The notes under the pieces: model-generated
What the model was told of the DNA's origin: nothing
The model's input: only the letters and a program-made list of their open reading frames with translations
Database searches by the model: none
Position numbers and translations under genes: made by a program
From: Cryoendolithus antarcticus
Lineage: Eukaryota; Ascomycota; Dothideomycetes; Cladosporiales; Cladosporiaceae
Assembly: GCA_002077065.1 (NCBI GenBank)
Contig: NAJO01000001.1
Span: 1,364,001-1,428,000, forward strand
Reading direction: 5' to 3'
Length of the DNA: 64,000 bases
Shown here: piece by piece, positions 31,394 through 44,100 of the stretch
Position numbering within the stretch: position 1 is the stretch's first letter
How the letters are laid out: each line of letters begins with the position of its first letter

Positions 31394-34300
31394 TTAATCC
31401 ACGTTCTGCAGGAACGTGCGCCTCAAGCTCTCGTAGGTCGGACGATCACCATGACGCTGCGCCTTCTCAAGCTGCTTGTACAGACTGTCCAGCTCTGGGT
31501 CACCAGAAATCTGCTCGCCGAATTGCTCCTCAAGGTTGCTGAGCTCGTCCTTGAGTGCTGAGATCTCGTCCTGCGGCGCACCACTGCCGACGCCCTCCTC
31601 ATCGCCACTGCCAATACCTTGCTGCTTGCCTGGATCGATTGCATCAAGAGCACTCTCGATGGTTTGCACCGCCTCCTCGAACTCAGTTGGGACGCCGACG
31701 GAGTTCATCACAGCCGAGAACATGTCGCGAATGTTGGAGTCCTCGCCAACCTGTAGATCCTCGATGCGAGACTGGATGTTGTTGATAAGCTCTGTGGCAG
31801 TTGGTGGCGGCGGGGGTACGATTGGAGCGTCCTCGTCAGCGACATTGAGGAGCTCGAGGTCCAGCGGATAGGCTTGATAGTCAGACCCAACGTTGGACTC
31901 CCACTCTATCAGCGCCGTCGTATCGGTTGGAAAGGTTGTAGCGCCAGTAGGCACATGGATTGTTTTGTCGAACATCTCCGATGGCACCTTGATCTCAGCG
32001 ACGTAACCTTGCAAAGTAGGCTCCAACTCTTCTGGATAGTCGTACCTGAAGAAATTGCTGAAGGTTGTGTCTACACGGAGAGTGTCTTGCGCTTCGTGGT
32101 AGTCATCGAGACTTGAAGGAGTCTCTGCGAAGCCCGATCGCATCTCCGCGCCAGGGACTTTCTTGCCAATTGATAACATGAGTGGGTTGTTTCGATAGAG
32201 CGTCATCGGAAGGCCGACGAACTCACCGTAGTTATGGGCAGCTTTGTGGTCGCTGAAGAGCTTGGCATAGTACTGATGGAGATGGTAGGAGGTTGCGCAA
32301 GCCAAGCTTGCAACAGTGTTGGTAGTCTCCCACCACCTGTTGCATTCGTACCGCAGTCTATAGATGCGTGCAATGAAGAGGCTCTTGAATTCCTGCCGAT
32401 TCCATGAGGGTGGCATTGTCTCGAGCGGAGTAGGCCACGGCGCGCCGTCGGCCGACTCGACATAGTCACAGCCAAACTTGATTGCAATTGCTTTGCAGGT
32501 CTTCCTGATTCCGGTCCAGTCAGCCTCACTCACGACGTAGTAGGCTGCAGACGATGTGCTGTCGGGCGGTGTGACGTCGGAGTACAAGGTGTCGGAGAAT
32601 GTTGCGGCGTGATCTCTCCATTGGGCTGCATCAGTATCGGAGAGCTTTCCTGAGCGTAACTCCTCGCGACGACTCTGGATCTCTTGCATAGTGTACTTCG
32701 CCGCTCCAGTCCTGTTGAGGTAATCGTGTTTGAGGCGTATCGCAGTCATCTCTTGCACGTCGTCAAGGAGCTGTGCCATACGCTCAAGCAGCGCCTCCTT
32801 TGACAAGTCACCTGATCTCGTCTCGACGTAGAAGTCGGCGATGAGCTGCATCTGGCCAACCAAGTGGATGTATTTCGCTTGATTCTTGACTGTCTTCGTC
32901 ACCACCAAGTTCTCGCGTGTGTGATTACGACGGTATAATCCTCGGTGGCATGCGTCGACTGATGGCATCGCTGGGTGGCCTGGTGGAGGGACATCAACGA
33001 TATTCATGTTCGCGTACCCATCAGGAAAAGTCGAGTTGGTGATATCAGCCTGATCGAGGAACTCCACAGCGTCCGCGTACAAGTCCTCTTCCTCAGTAGA
33101 CTTCGGCTCCTTCCCGGTGCGCTTAAAGTCTCGCTTCTGACTGAGTTCTACCGACTTCTTCAGGCGCTGTAGAACCATAGGTGTAGTGCTGACAGCAGAC
33201 GAATGGCAAGGTGGGCCTAATGATGTTGTTAGCACAAGCACTTTCAGGGTTTGCAGGGACCACTGGGTCTACTCACACACTGGTCTATTCAAGTAGTCCC
33301 TCTGGAGATGCTGCGCACCGACAAGCTTGTTGCAAGCTGCGCAGTTGTCAATTGGTCGATTCGGCGCAAGGCCCAGTTTGAGCTGAGCATTGAGGAGGTC
33401 ACATCCCAGTGCGATGTGTCTGTACGCTGCGAGTGGATTATCGGATACGACAGCGGCTTGCTCAGCTCCCGGCAGAATCTGCATCGCCAGCGACAGATCA
33501 ATGCTAGAGTAAGCCGGCCGCGGGAAGGTCGTCTTCTCTGCTAGCTTGACGCCCAGCGCTCGGAAGATGTCGACCCTGGGTACGAAGATAGTGTAAAACT
33601 GTTTGTATAGCGACTCGAGACCGAACAGAGAAGTTCTCGTAGTCGTCTGAGTCGCAGACGATACCTGGCCAGCCGGCTTCTGGTGTCTGACTCCCTCGGC
33701 GGTGAGGTATTCCAGCTCTAGCTCCTGAACGATGGTATCGAGCCGTGTCCTCGTGCTGATCACCCCACAAAGCCGCCATTGCAAATAGCAGTACCACTCG
33801 AAGCGATTGTGCAAGCGACGCAACATCTCCGCTTGGCCTCGGCCAACGTCACTTTGTGGGAGCCTGCCTTGCTGCGGCACGTCGGACATCTTGAGCCCTG
33901 ACATGTACCTGCCATCGCTGCCACGCTGCAGTGGCGTGGTAGTCCGAAACCCGCCAGAAACAACAGCATTAGCAGGCCGGCCCGGATAGTTGTCGCGGAA
34001 GTCACAGCCCGATTTGGTCTGGGGATTGAAGGTCATGGAGGCGCCGGTAGACTTGTCAATGAAATTGATATCCGCCCGCCAGATCTGGCCACCTTGACCT
34101 TTGGCCCACATGGGAGCCGGGACGTTGATCGTTGATCCGGAGCGCATGGCCTGCACCACCCCTTGGCCGAAGACTAGTCGGATCCACTCAGGGTTTCTCT
34201 TTTGCTGGCCACGACGAGCAGGAGAGATGATACGAGCTGCGATCGTGTCAGTGTGGGAAACCTGAAAGGACTGCCTCTAATTCACCTCCACCGAAGCGGT

Positions 34301-35002
34301 CGTGCCAGTTGTTCAGGAAGTTCTCGACGAGAGACGCCTCTTTCCAGAAAGCGCCAATACTATCCTGTGCTCCGCTGCCCTGCACTCCAGCTACGACTAC
34401 CTCTGTACCAGTCACAGCATCATCGAAGAGGTAACCCAGCTGGCTATTACCGGGTGTGGGGGGACCTTGGTCAGGATCACCAAGTGCTACCCTCACTCCC
34501 CCGAAATTATACCTAGCATTGTTGGGTTCTCGAGGAAGCTTGGTGCGAGGCTTGATTGTGTACCGCTTCTTACCGGTCGGCGGGTGAGCAACCATACCCT
34601 GGAGAGTATCGGACAGGATGCTGTCGGCAGTGGGTACCTTAGCTGGGTCTCGTCCACGTGGCACGCGATAATCGCCTCCTCAACTCGATGCAGCCATCCT
34701 CTGCGTTTCTTTGGCCCGCGTCGGAGTCCGTTGGCAAAGACACCGGTGCCAACGTCTTTGCTTACGGTCGGATCAGACTGCTCGGTGTCGAGATCGGACG
34801 CTTTCAGCCCGCGGAATCTTGTCGAGCGTGTCGTGGCAGGCGTGGTCGCCGCTACGCTACTTGCTGCTGGGCGACCGGACGGCTTCATGACGCGTTTGGT
34901 GTCGTGAGCTGCTCCCGGGCTGTCGCCAGCACCGGGCTGGAACGTCCCATCCTCGTTCTCACTGTCGCTTTTATGCTTGCGCTTGGTGTTGTGTGTCGAC
35001 AT
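31394..35002 (-). CDS. Large unknown protein with C-x2-C-x18-C-x2-C motif and acidic/coiled C-terminus
   Basis: Not recognised. Likely exons are 35002-34766, 34637-34286, 34236-33277 and 33216-31394, giving 1,123 residues. The 49-base intron (GTGAAT, CACTGAC, CGCAG) and 60-base intron (GTGAGT, GCTAAC, ATTAG) are well supported by phase. The first intron (about 34765-34638, GTAAGC...CTAAG) is the weakest, and a frameshift there cannot be ruled out. The N-terminus is basic and nuclear-like (THNTKRKHKSDSENEDG, RRGPKKRR lies in the removed part). At residues 495-520, NCAAC and VCPPC form a possible zinc-binding pair of knuckles that is only complete after splicing the last intron. The C-terminal 150 residues have a Pro run, then acidic/coiled sequence (SALKDELSNLEEQFGEQ). 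No known catalytic motif. It lies in a gene-poor, accessory-looking stretch. Confidence 0.55.
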
Positions 35003-36089
35003 CTTCCGGTTTGCGGTTGCGTTGAGTGCGAGACTGATTGGTGTGCCGTTCTGGGCGAAGAGACGGCAGGTAAAATTGGTCGAACTTCGTAGCGCAGAAT
35101 CCGGCAGAAAGCCTTGGCACCAGGTGAAAGGGTAACCAACAAAGGGGCGTGCGCGTAGACAGTGAGCGGTGATCGAATGGACGGACTTAGCGAGACACAG
35201 ACAACTTACCGGGCGTAGGGCGCGCTCATGGCTGCCTGCATTGGTGAAGCACAATCTCAACCCCGTTTGGTGTATGAGCCGACGTTCACACAGTTGAAAT
35301 GAGGCAGTACGCTTTGGGACGACACACATCAATGCAACTTCCAGACGTCTCTATGCTATGAATACGACATGCCCAGGTGCATTGCTGTCAATCATGAAGT
35401 AAGCTAACAGTAACGGTTCATCGTGACCTCATGGTACAAGCATTGATGGCCAGGGGTAACGATCCGAGGTCCCAAAGAACCTGGTCCAGAGCGGAAGAAA
35501 CGCAAACTCGCTCTTGCCTGGGTTCTCAAGGTGTATTCGTGCAGTGCATACCCGTTGTTTTGCCTCTTATGGATGCACATCTTGCGCCGTCCGTACCAAG
35601 GCTCGGGAACGTCTTTCACGTCGCTAAGAATAAGCTCTCCTGCGTAGACCGGGTTTCTTAGTTAGTCCTGAGGCACGCGTTAGCTGCTGCAGTGTGTGAA
35701 TCGTAGTATGAAGGCCTTGAGCGAAGTCTGAATCTCGAAGTGAAGTCTGGACGTGGTGCGGTCTCAACCGCCAAGGCCATGATGACTCAGACACTCACTA
35801 GCGCCCTTTTGCCGCCTCCGGTCGCATCGACACGCGAGACCACATCTCCATCATCCATTTAGCAAACACCCATACAATCGCGATCGTAGTGACTCAGGCA
35901 ACACCTTTAGTCTTCAACAGATCTAGAGGTCAAGCGCTCTTGTGATCCTGGTTGCCTGCCCTTTTGCGGTCACTTTGATTCACCATCGAAGTTACCTCCA
36001 CGCCTGGGCTCCAAAGGCGGGTATTTCGGCCAGCAAAATACACAACGCCCAACTCTTTCGCATTTCGACACTGCCTACAACAGAGCAGC
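35003..36089. other. Divergent 1.1-kb region between two unknown genes
   Basis: Separates starts at 35002 (minus) and 36090 (plus). No gene supported. Should contain both promoters. Confidence 0.4.
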
Positions 36090-37105
36090 ATGTCGTCCAA
36101 TCAGCAAGACGACTGGACTCCACCAGCACGTCTTACCGATAACCCCGACAAGTACTACTTCCTACGCTACAAGGCAATGATGCAGCTTTATCGTGATGAA
36201 AATGAAAAGGTGTTTGAGGTAGCTGGAGAGCTCGTGTTGGTGAGTACTACTAGTGTTAACCTTCTGTCGCGTTCTCTTTCCCACAGAATCGAGGGTTGCC
36301 GGTATTACAACCGACTGTGCTGCGAAGCATTAATCACTTTGATCGACGTGTCTCGATACAGCGGTAGGTTCGCGGCCGGGTTGATATTAGCACTGGTAAC
36401 TATCTAGCTTCTGGGGCGTGTGGGTGCTCAACAGACGGTGGCATCTGCCGACAGACTGTTTTCCAGGATCCGTTGTTGCCACCCATCTATGCTGCCCGCT
36501 GCTACATGATCGTCTCCCGTGATAACGATGATTCGATGTTCCTCCAGCACGCGTACGAGGCGGTTCGCATTCTAGATGAGGATTGTCGCGAGCTAGTGGA
36601 GGATGTGTCATTCCCTCACAAGATGTATGAGCAGGCGTTGAATTTGCGCAAGGAGGCGCACGAGGAGACAGACAGACGTGCAACAGCTGCAAAGTCAGCG
36701 TTTCAGCAGGAGGGAGAAGAGGATGCAATCGAGCAGGATGATGCGGCAATGAAGGATCTGGCTGACGCTATGGCGGACGTCGAGCAGAGGGAGACTGATG
36801 CTGAGCCTCTCAAGGATACTCTGCGCGCTAGCATGGCGCCGAGCTCATCTAGCATCAAGACCAGCGGCGCCCTCCCGACGCCCGGTGCTTCCATGGCTTC
36901 GTCGCGCAAGCATACTACCGAGTCGGTCAGCCAACCCTCTCCCGACCGCAAGAAATCACGCCCGGCGCCCATCGCCACCACTGGTGTTGCAACACCGGGC
37001 CCTATGACGGCGATGGGGACTGAGCTCGGTCGCTTCAACATCGAATCACAGCCGACCGAGCCGCAAGAGTCCATGCAGCAATCCCCGACCTCGCCCACCA
37101 AGTAG
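36090..37105 (+). CDS. Unknown hydrophilic protein, multi-exon
   Basis: Not recognised. Exon 1 (36090-36239) encodes MSSNQQDDWTPPARLTDNPD and then KYYFLRYKAMMQLYRDENEK, ending at GTGAGT. Exon 2 begins at 36287 after TTTCCCACAG and reads NRGLPVLQPTVLRSINHFDRR. The join to the last exon is not settled: the candidate donor GTAGGT at 36364 and acceptors near 36390 or 36466 do not all keep phase with a normal intron length. The last exon (to 37105) is clear: PPIYAARCYMIV, FLQHAYEAVRILDEDCREL, FPHKMYEQALNLRKEAHEE, then an acidic, Ser/Pro-rich tail with basic patch DRKKSRPAP. It looks helical and soluble. A decayed partial copy lies directly downstream. Confidence 0.5.
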
Positions 37106-37147
37106 TCCGAAGATGAGGGTGATGATCAGGGCATGGCTGATGCAGAG

Positions 37148-37400
37148 TGAGGACTGCCGCGAGCTCGTAGAGGATGATCCTCACCCGGGACAATGACAAT
37201 CCAATGTTTCTCTAGCATACGTACGAGGCGGTCCGTATCCTGGATGAGGATTGTCGTCTGCTTATAGAGGACATGTCGCTCCCGCACAAGATGTATGACT
37301 AGGCGCTAAATCTTTGCAGCGAGGCGTACAAGTAATCGGACGGATAGGCGTGCCGCAGCAGCGAAGTTAGCGTTTGAGCAAGAGCAAGAAGAAGAATAGG
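37148..37400 (+). pseudogene. Decayed partial duplicates of the preceding gene's last exon
   Basis: From 37174, translation in the frame of the upstream gene gives RDND, then EAVRILDEDCR, PHKMY and ALNL, clearly matching 36506-36690. Stops interrupt it at 37213 (CAG to TAG), 37300 (CAG to TAG) and 37333, and CAC has become TAC. Just before it, 37148-37176 matches 36577-36605 at 25 of 29 bases, a second, shorter fragment. Many changes are C-to-T or G-to-A, though transversions occur too. Confidence 0.7.
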
Positions 37401-37996
37401 AGCTCACAGCACCGCTGAGATTAGCAGAGATAGCTGTAACTCCGTCGTCGATGTTAGCATCTCAATAGCTGGAAAAGACTGCTCTCATCTCTCAAGACAA
37501 GGTGATGCATGTACTCCGTGTGTGTCTATGCCATACGCCCACCAAACCACTGTGCCGTCGTGGTAGATGCTAAACCCCTGGTCCACGGACGTAACCTAAT
37601 CGCAGAACGAGGTACAGCGGACTGACAAACGCCGAAGATGCGTGTACCACTACCTCCGCCTCTTTCTCCGGACTATTGCAAGGGTGCAAATGCTTCTATC
37701 GATGAGGCCGTGGCACCCGTCCGACCTGGTACTGCGATCGTGAAGGACACTGCCGTTGGAGCTGGGGACGAGTTCGGGCATCTCCTATCGGCTTCTCACG
37801 CTTGAGCCACTGTACTGAGGGAACTTGTCCAAGCAGAGGAACATAAATAAAGATTCGGAGAGGCAAGGTACCATGCCACTACAAAGCTTTACGAAAGACT
37901 GTTATTGATGGTGTCCTGGTGCTGTTCAGTCATGATTCGTATGACGACTGTAACGAGGGAAAGCTAGTTGGCTGCTTCGATCCCTCACGTGCCCCA
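37401..37996. other. Intergenic, no gene seen
   Basis: About 600 bases between the decayed copy and the 3' end of the GH1 gene; may hold further eroded sequence. No supported feature. Confidence 0.4.
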
Positions 37997-40074
37997 TCAC
38001 GCATGTTCCTTAAACCAATTTACAAAAGTAAACAAGCTCGCTTTGGGCGTTCTTGTAAGATCGCTGTAATTTGTATACATCATACCGAACCTCTGCACCG
38101 TTTTGTTAGCGATATTTACTGAAGTTAGACTGGGAGAAACGTACCACATTAGTGCCAGATCCCCACTCGAAGTCTGCAAATGAAGTCAGTACCGATTGCA
38201 TATTGCTCTGCTAGCGGCGTAGCAACAGGTGTACTCACTATCGAAGATCGCCCAGCCCAGCGCTCCAGAGACTGGGATGTCGTCCTCCACAACAGCGGCT
38301 AGCATACTGTCCAGGTATCCCTGATAGTAGTCCGCCCTCCTCAGATCCCACAGGGCAGCGTTCAAATTAGGCATCTGACTTTCGAATGGTTCGGCAAAGC
38401 CGAACTCTGTGACCATAATAGACGGCACTGTCGGGAAGAGAGTCTTCTTGATGGCGTTGAGGAATTTTCGAAGGCCTACAGGCGTGCTGTACAGCCAGCT
38501 GACCGCCGGATCAGCACTCGGCCCAATCGGGAAGCCATCCGGCGCCGTCGACGCAGAGCCTGCACACTCAGGGTACCCCGGGTACGACGAGTTGCTGGTG
38601 CAGGCCTCAAGATCGGGTATGCCGAAAGCGTAGTAACCCGTATAGGGATCTATAGCGAAGAAGTCGCAGGACCCTTTGACAAGGTCCTTCTCGGCTTGAG
38701 TGAAGGTGGGCAAAATATCACCTAGGGTGTCTCGTAGGGTCTGGGGGTAGTCGCCTGAGGGGCCCCAGACGGGGTAATTGAACCAGCCTAGGACGAAGTC
38801 GTAGTTGCGCTGGACTGAGACGGCGTCGGCTGGAGCGGTAGAGTTGGCTTCCTGCAAGCATTGGTCAGTGGTTCGCTTCAAGGTGCATGGTTGGCGAGGC
38901 GTACAAAGTAGTTGCCGGAGTTTTTGAAACTGATCTTGCCCTGACCCTTGAATTCCTCGTGGTACCACTTTGCGACCTTGGCATGAGCTAACAGAGTGTA
39001 GTGGCCACAGGTGAAGCGAGCCTTGATGCCCTGTGTCACGTTATTGTACAGCGGCAAGTAGGTGCCGAATGGGTAGTACGAGTATTGCCAGTTGCCTGGA
39101 GATGTCAGCTAAACATAGTGGAGCTTTGCTGTATTCCTGAACTCACAGTACTGGGGCTCGTTGATCGTGAACCATGTGTCGACCAAATGGTCATACCTCT
39201 GGATGATGAACACCGCGTAGTTGAAGAAATCGTCGACGATCTGCCTGTCAGACCACGCGCCGTAGCTGTTGAATAGCTCTAGCGGTGTGTCCCAATGGAA
39301 GAGCACAGGCGAAGGTTTGATCCCATTCTTCACCAGCTCGGCGAAAACATCATCGTAATGAGCCACACCTTCCGGATTGATCGGTCCGCTGCCAAAAGGG
39401 AAGATCCGAGGCCACGAGATCGAGAATCCGAACTCCGGAATGCCAACTGCCTTCATACGCGCGATGTCTTGCTTGTAGAGGTAATAGTGTGAGGCTACGA
39501 CGTCGCCGGTAGTGTTGTCGGCGACTTGCTTGGCAACGCGATGGGAGAGGAAGTCCCAGATTGAGGGACCTTTGCCCTCGTCTTTCGCAGCGCCCTGGTA
39601 CTACTTAGTTTCGTCGTAGATACCTTCAAGATGATGTAAAAGATGTCTTACCTCAATCTGGTACGCCGAAGACGCAACACCCCAGATGAAGTCCGCGGGG
39701 AGATGCTCGCCACTCAGATTTCCGACATAACTCGGAACATACGGATGTAGTCCATTGCTCGGATTGCTATAAGCCGTTGGCTCTGGCGTTGGGCTCACTG
39801 TTGTTGTCACAGGTCCGGTAGCAATCGGTCCCACCTGGTTCCAGAGGAAAGCCAGCCTCTCGTTCGAGAAGTCATTGTTGGGCAACTGCGTACTCGCGAG
39901 CGAAGGATCGAATGACTTCGTCGAGTATGTCGTCGAAACCCCAGTGGGATTGGCGAAGGTGATGCTCGAGTTTACTGCCGCTGAGGTTGTTACGTTGCCG
40001 TAAGCGGGCGGGTGGGCCGAGACGTGAGCTGTGTGAAGGAACGCCGCAGCGGCGACGCGTGCACTATTCTTCAT
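37997..40074 (-). CDS. Secreted GH1 beta-glucosidase
   Basis: Six exons (40074-39652, 39594-39147, 39095-38905, 38851-38239, 38173-38145, 38092-37997) encode 599 residues. All five introns (51-65 bases) have GT/AG ends and matching phase, including a 29-base mini-exon (NFEWGSGTNV). The signal peptide is MKNSARVAAAAFLHTAHVSA. A Ser/Thr/Pro-rich stretch to about residue 120 precedes the TIM barrel, which opens with FIWGVASSAYQIEGA. The acid/base Glu is in WFTINEPQY and the nucleophile Glu in MVTEFGFAEP (TENG in most relatives). FSISWPRIFP and FDNFEW are further GH1 landmarks. It hydrolyses beta-glucosides such as cellobiose. It complements the cellobiose dehydrogenase at the other end of the window only in a general metabolic sense. 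Confidence 0.92.
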
Positions 40075-41149
40075 CTTGAGCGGATTGGAACAAGATAGCT
40101 CGAGTCCAACGAGAAGGAAAGGCACGAGTAGCAGCGTAAATACCTCTGCCTACAAGTACCTCTTCCCATCACCATGGCGCCATGATCGCCAATGCCTCAT
40201 TCGCATGCGCGATGAACGCATATCAACGTCAATGCTCCTAGGCTCATCTGCGTTGCCATGCGGTTCTCAAGCCAAGCCGTCAGTATTCATTTAGCCAGTT
40301 TTGTTCCTGGGGAAAATTGTGCGTCTGAGCCGCATTTGTGGGGAGAGAACACGAGGTTGAAGATCGGAGGGTGGCTGTCCGGGCCGGGGTGAGCGAAGCG
40401 ACCGGCGTTGCGGGAGCAGAAGCGGTTGCAGAAGGTATGTCGCAAATGTCGTGAGCCGAGGCGATTACGAGGCGAGTAAGATCACCAGTACGACAACAAT
40501 TTCGTAGCTGTCGACACCTCCGCGATTTTCTCTGTAGGCGTCGATCTGATGCGGCATCATCTCGTGGACATCTCTAACATCTCGATGCTCCGCGACATAC
40601 CTGTACATACGCTTCTCATAGCGCGCTCTGTTCTCGAAGTGACTTCATCAGCCATGCAATGTCTACTTTCGATATCTACTCTGCCTCTCGTGTGCAACCA
40701 CTTCGCATCTATCCTGTACACGACCCATCGCACTCTCCATTCAACGAATACACATACCTAGATCGCTCGTTGCACAGCCAAGTGCACATCCGACCTCCGA
40801 GCCTCAGAAGCCCAAGTCATCCAGCGATGCACTCGTGCGTATAGATTCCAGCGGGAAATGCTGTTCCGAGGCATTCACGCTGTCCCCAGATGAGCTACCA
40901 CCATCGTCATTCCACTCGGTATCGCTAGGAACAAGGCCACCGATCCTCAGTTCCAACGGCTACAATCTCACTCCCCTTCCTCTCGGCAGCAGCTAAATAC
41001 TAGTCATCTGTGCATTGCCGGTGGGCACGCTTGATTTGAGGCCAGGCGTGTGCTTGTTCGCGCGCTTGCCCAACACTCCGTTCAAGATTGGCGATACCAA
41101 GTATGACGTCCCACTGTTTGCGAGGATCATGATAGCCTGCATACTGCCT
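40075..41149. promoter_or_regulatory. Upstream region of the GH1 gene
   Basis: About 1.1 kb between the GH1 start and the 3' end of the USP7-type gene (both minus). No gene supported. One CCGGGG near 40382 matches the carbon-catabolite-repressor CreA consensus SYGGRG, but such a short match is weak evidence. Confidence 0.35.
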
Positions 41150-44100
41150 CTACCGGATGTTGAGGCTCTCGTATTTGTTCCATTGGTTGCGATTTCTGTT
41201 AGGATGCTCTAATCCGAGGTGATCATCGGGCCCGAGTTTGTCGGAGAGTATGTCTTCCGTAGAGCAGGTCAGCATATTACCCAGAGGTCAATAAACAGGT
41301 GGAGTAAGTCGCTTACCATCCTCAACCCACACTGGCCGACTGTAAGCTTGCCCGCCCTTGACGACAGCAAATCTGATCTTCTCGAACCCCTTGCCCTTGA
41401 TACCAATACGCTTACTTAGCCGCTCCTTCGTCTCGTTGAACACCTCGCCCTCTTTCATCGCGAAGATGAAAGGGACGGAATGGTGTTTACTAGGCTCTTT
41501 CTCGAAGTGAAAGCACCACACTAGTCGGTCTTTGGAGTCTGGTGTCAGGCTTGCCTCTTCCTCGGGAATCCGCTCAGCGTAGATGGTAAGGAACTCATTC
41601 AGGCTGACGATCGGCGTCGTGGGAGGGAGGACCTTATAAACCTTCCCGCTATGCGCTTCGTAGAATCGAATCGAATCCAGGATCTCATCAGGCAGGTTGG
41701 CACGCTTCTGCAGTAGAGGCAGTACCTCAGCGAACTGCGCTGACTTCGGCACGAGCACATCATACGGCTCCTCTTTCGTGATGCCCTCGGGAAGCCAGAT
41801 GATCTTGACAGTCTTACGCTGCTCAAGGTCTTTCAAGCTCATCTCTAGCACCTCATAGAAGAGCGAGTCGGTCTGCTGGGCTGGCTGATAGCTGTACCCT
41901 GCACCGGCTGCGCCGAAAAGGATGCTGAGAATCGTGGTACCTTGCTGAGGCTTCACTATTGTACGAGGCTTTCCGGACTGCACATTGGCGGTCGTGAAAC
42001 GGAGATGCGAGGGTTCGACTGCGTGCTCACTGACCAAAGTAAGGTGCTCCGCGACCTTGGTGGCGAGAGTATCGTACGTGTCTTTCCGTGAGAGCGCTAT
42101 GCTGAAAGCTTGGTCGTCATCGTTGCGGATGCTGAGGTTCTGTGTGGCTTTGGGGACGAACTTGACGTATACACGGTTGATGAGGAAGTCATAGAACTCC
42201 TTAGCTGTAAGCAGAGCCGATGGGGTCGTTTGTCGGACTGCTTTAGCTTCGTCTTCGTTCAGATGCCGTTGAAAGCAGATGATGTCACCGTCCTGAATCT
42301 CTGAGGCAGCCAGCGTAAGCTTCGGCTTCATCTGCTCGACGTAAGTCTGCTTGATTTCCTCGTAAAGGTCAAGCAGCACGCCCACCTCCCAGCCCATACG
42401 ATCGAGGATCTTTGGCGCGAGATCTTGCACTCTATCCGATGGGCTCATGTACACGTGCCCAACGCCTCGTAGTGTTTGTCGCTCCACGTCGAAGTACTTC
42501 AGGAAGATTATCATTGGCTGTGTCGAAGAGGGCTGCTGCACGCCTTGCATATTGGGCGAAGAAGGTGTTGAGACTACCTCGTTAGGCCACGTATAGTCTC
42601 CCTCCCCGCCTTTCTCGGCAGCCTCGACGAATATTCGGAAGCCGCTATTCCGTGTACTGAATTTGTCTGCAGCCTCTTGCAATGTCATATCCGCCCAGGG
42701 AAGAGGATGATCAGGTCGCACAGTACCGTTCTGCCGGTTGACCATGATCCACGGTCGTATTGACTTAGCATCCGCACTTTGCTCCTGTGCCAGAAATGCT
42801 GTAAAGTCAGCGACAGTCATGCTCCGCAGCAATCGGTAGATCTTGGGCGCTGACAGGTCGGTCTCGGACTCCGAGGTCCAGTTGATAATGTCGGTGCCTT
42901 CGTACGCTCTGTAGCTCGCCTCTGTCGCGACGTACACGTTCATGTACAGATGAGCCTCTTCGCGCTCTTTCATTCGCTTTTCAGCTGCTACGCGTTCCTC
43001 TTGTAACCGGATCGGCAAGTGTTCGGGTGGTTGCATCTGTTCCTCTGGAGGTAGTATTCGATCAAGCTGACTTGCTCGAATGTATACCAGCATGTACGCG
43101 TTGTTAGAGCGTTTTGTTGACCATTGTCTGGTGTACGGATTTTGGCCCTTGGCAGCACCATTGATTCCGTTCGTGGCGTAGTCTCCACCAAAGTTGTCAT
43201 CAATCGCTTCACGCTTCGTCGCACGAGTCACTCGATCATCATCGAAACGGAAAAAGTCGCCCTCCTTCGAGGGCTTCAGGAAAGCGTAGTAGTGTCCGGC
43301 GTTCAGGTCACCAGAGTGGACCAATACGCCGTGTAAGTGGTATATGCAGGGTTCCGACTTGTCGGCTGTTTCATCAAGGTATGGTGTGCAGTCCAGCACG
43401 TCCGGGAATTCGTATCGATCGTTCACTTTCATCATAGCGTCTCGTTGGAAGTCATACTCAAATCGTTTCAGCTGCAGATGCAGCACATTCGGAAAGCTCT
43501 CGAAGATGACACCTTTCTTCGCCTCCTGCAGTCCGTAGCCCTCGGCAGCATACTTGTTGTCGCCCTCAAGTGTTTCCACCTGTATATAATCCCGAAAACT
43601 CTCATCTACACTTTTGCATCCGGAAACATTGAGCTGCAAATCCCAATACTCCTCTGTTCGGCTTGACTCGTAGTCGACATTGATGCACTTCAAATAGGTC
43701 TTCATCTTGCCCACAAACATGTCCGGCAGCGCCTTTTCGGCCTCCGTACCCTTCATGTGCGTCTCCAGCTTCTCCATAAGTATGCGGGACAGCTCCTGAA
43801 CGTCCTGTTGCTCGAAGATCTGTCGGCTTTCCCAGCCAAATGAATGTGTGAGTTCTTGCGTCGAGACTGCAACTTGATCTGCTTGCAGCCTGTAGAAGAG
43901 CCGCTGTAGTGCATATGCTGATGTCGAATTCGTCCGTTCCTGCTCGGTAAATGTTGGTATTTGGTAGACTGCTTTCCGGAACGCGCCGGTAAGGTACAAT
44001 GACTGCAGTAGAGAGTTCAGATAGCAGGTAGCGCCCTGGTTCCGAAGACCGACCATACCGGTCTCCTTCTTGCTGTCATAATTGACGAAGTTATGCCAGA

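Noticed and set aside
31394..38000. A transposon or integrated virus explaining the accessory segment
   Set aside because: No transposase, integrase or reverse-transcriptase motifs and no terminal repeats were seen; the genes have ordinary spliceosomal introns.
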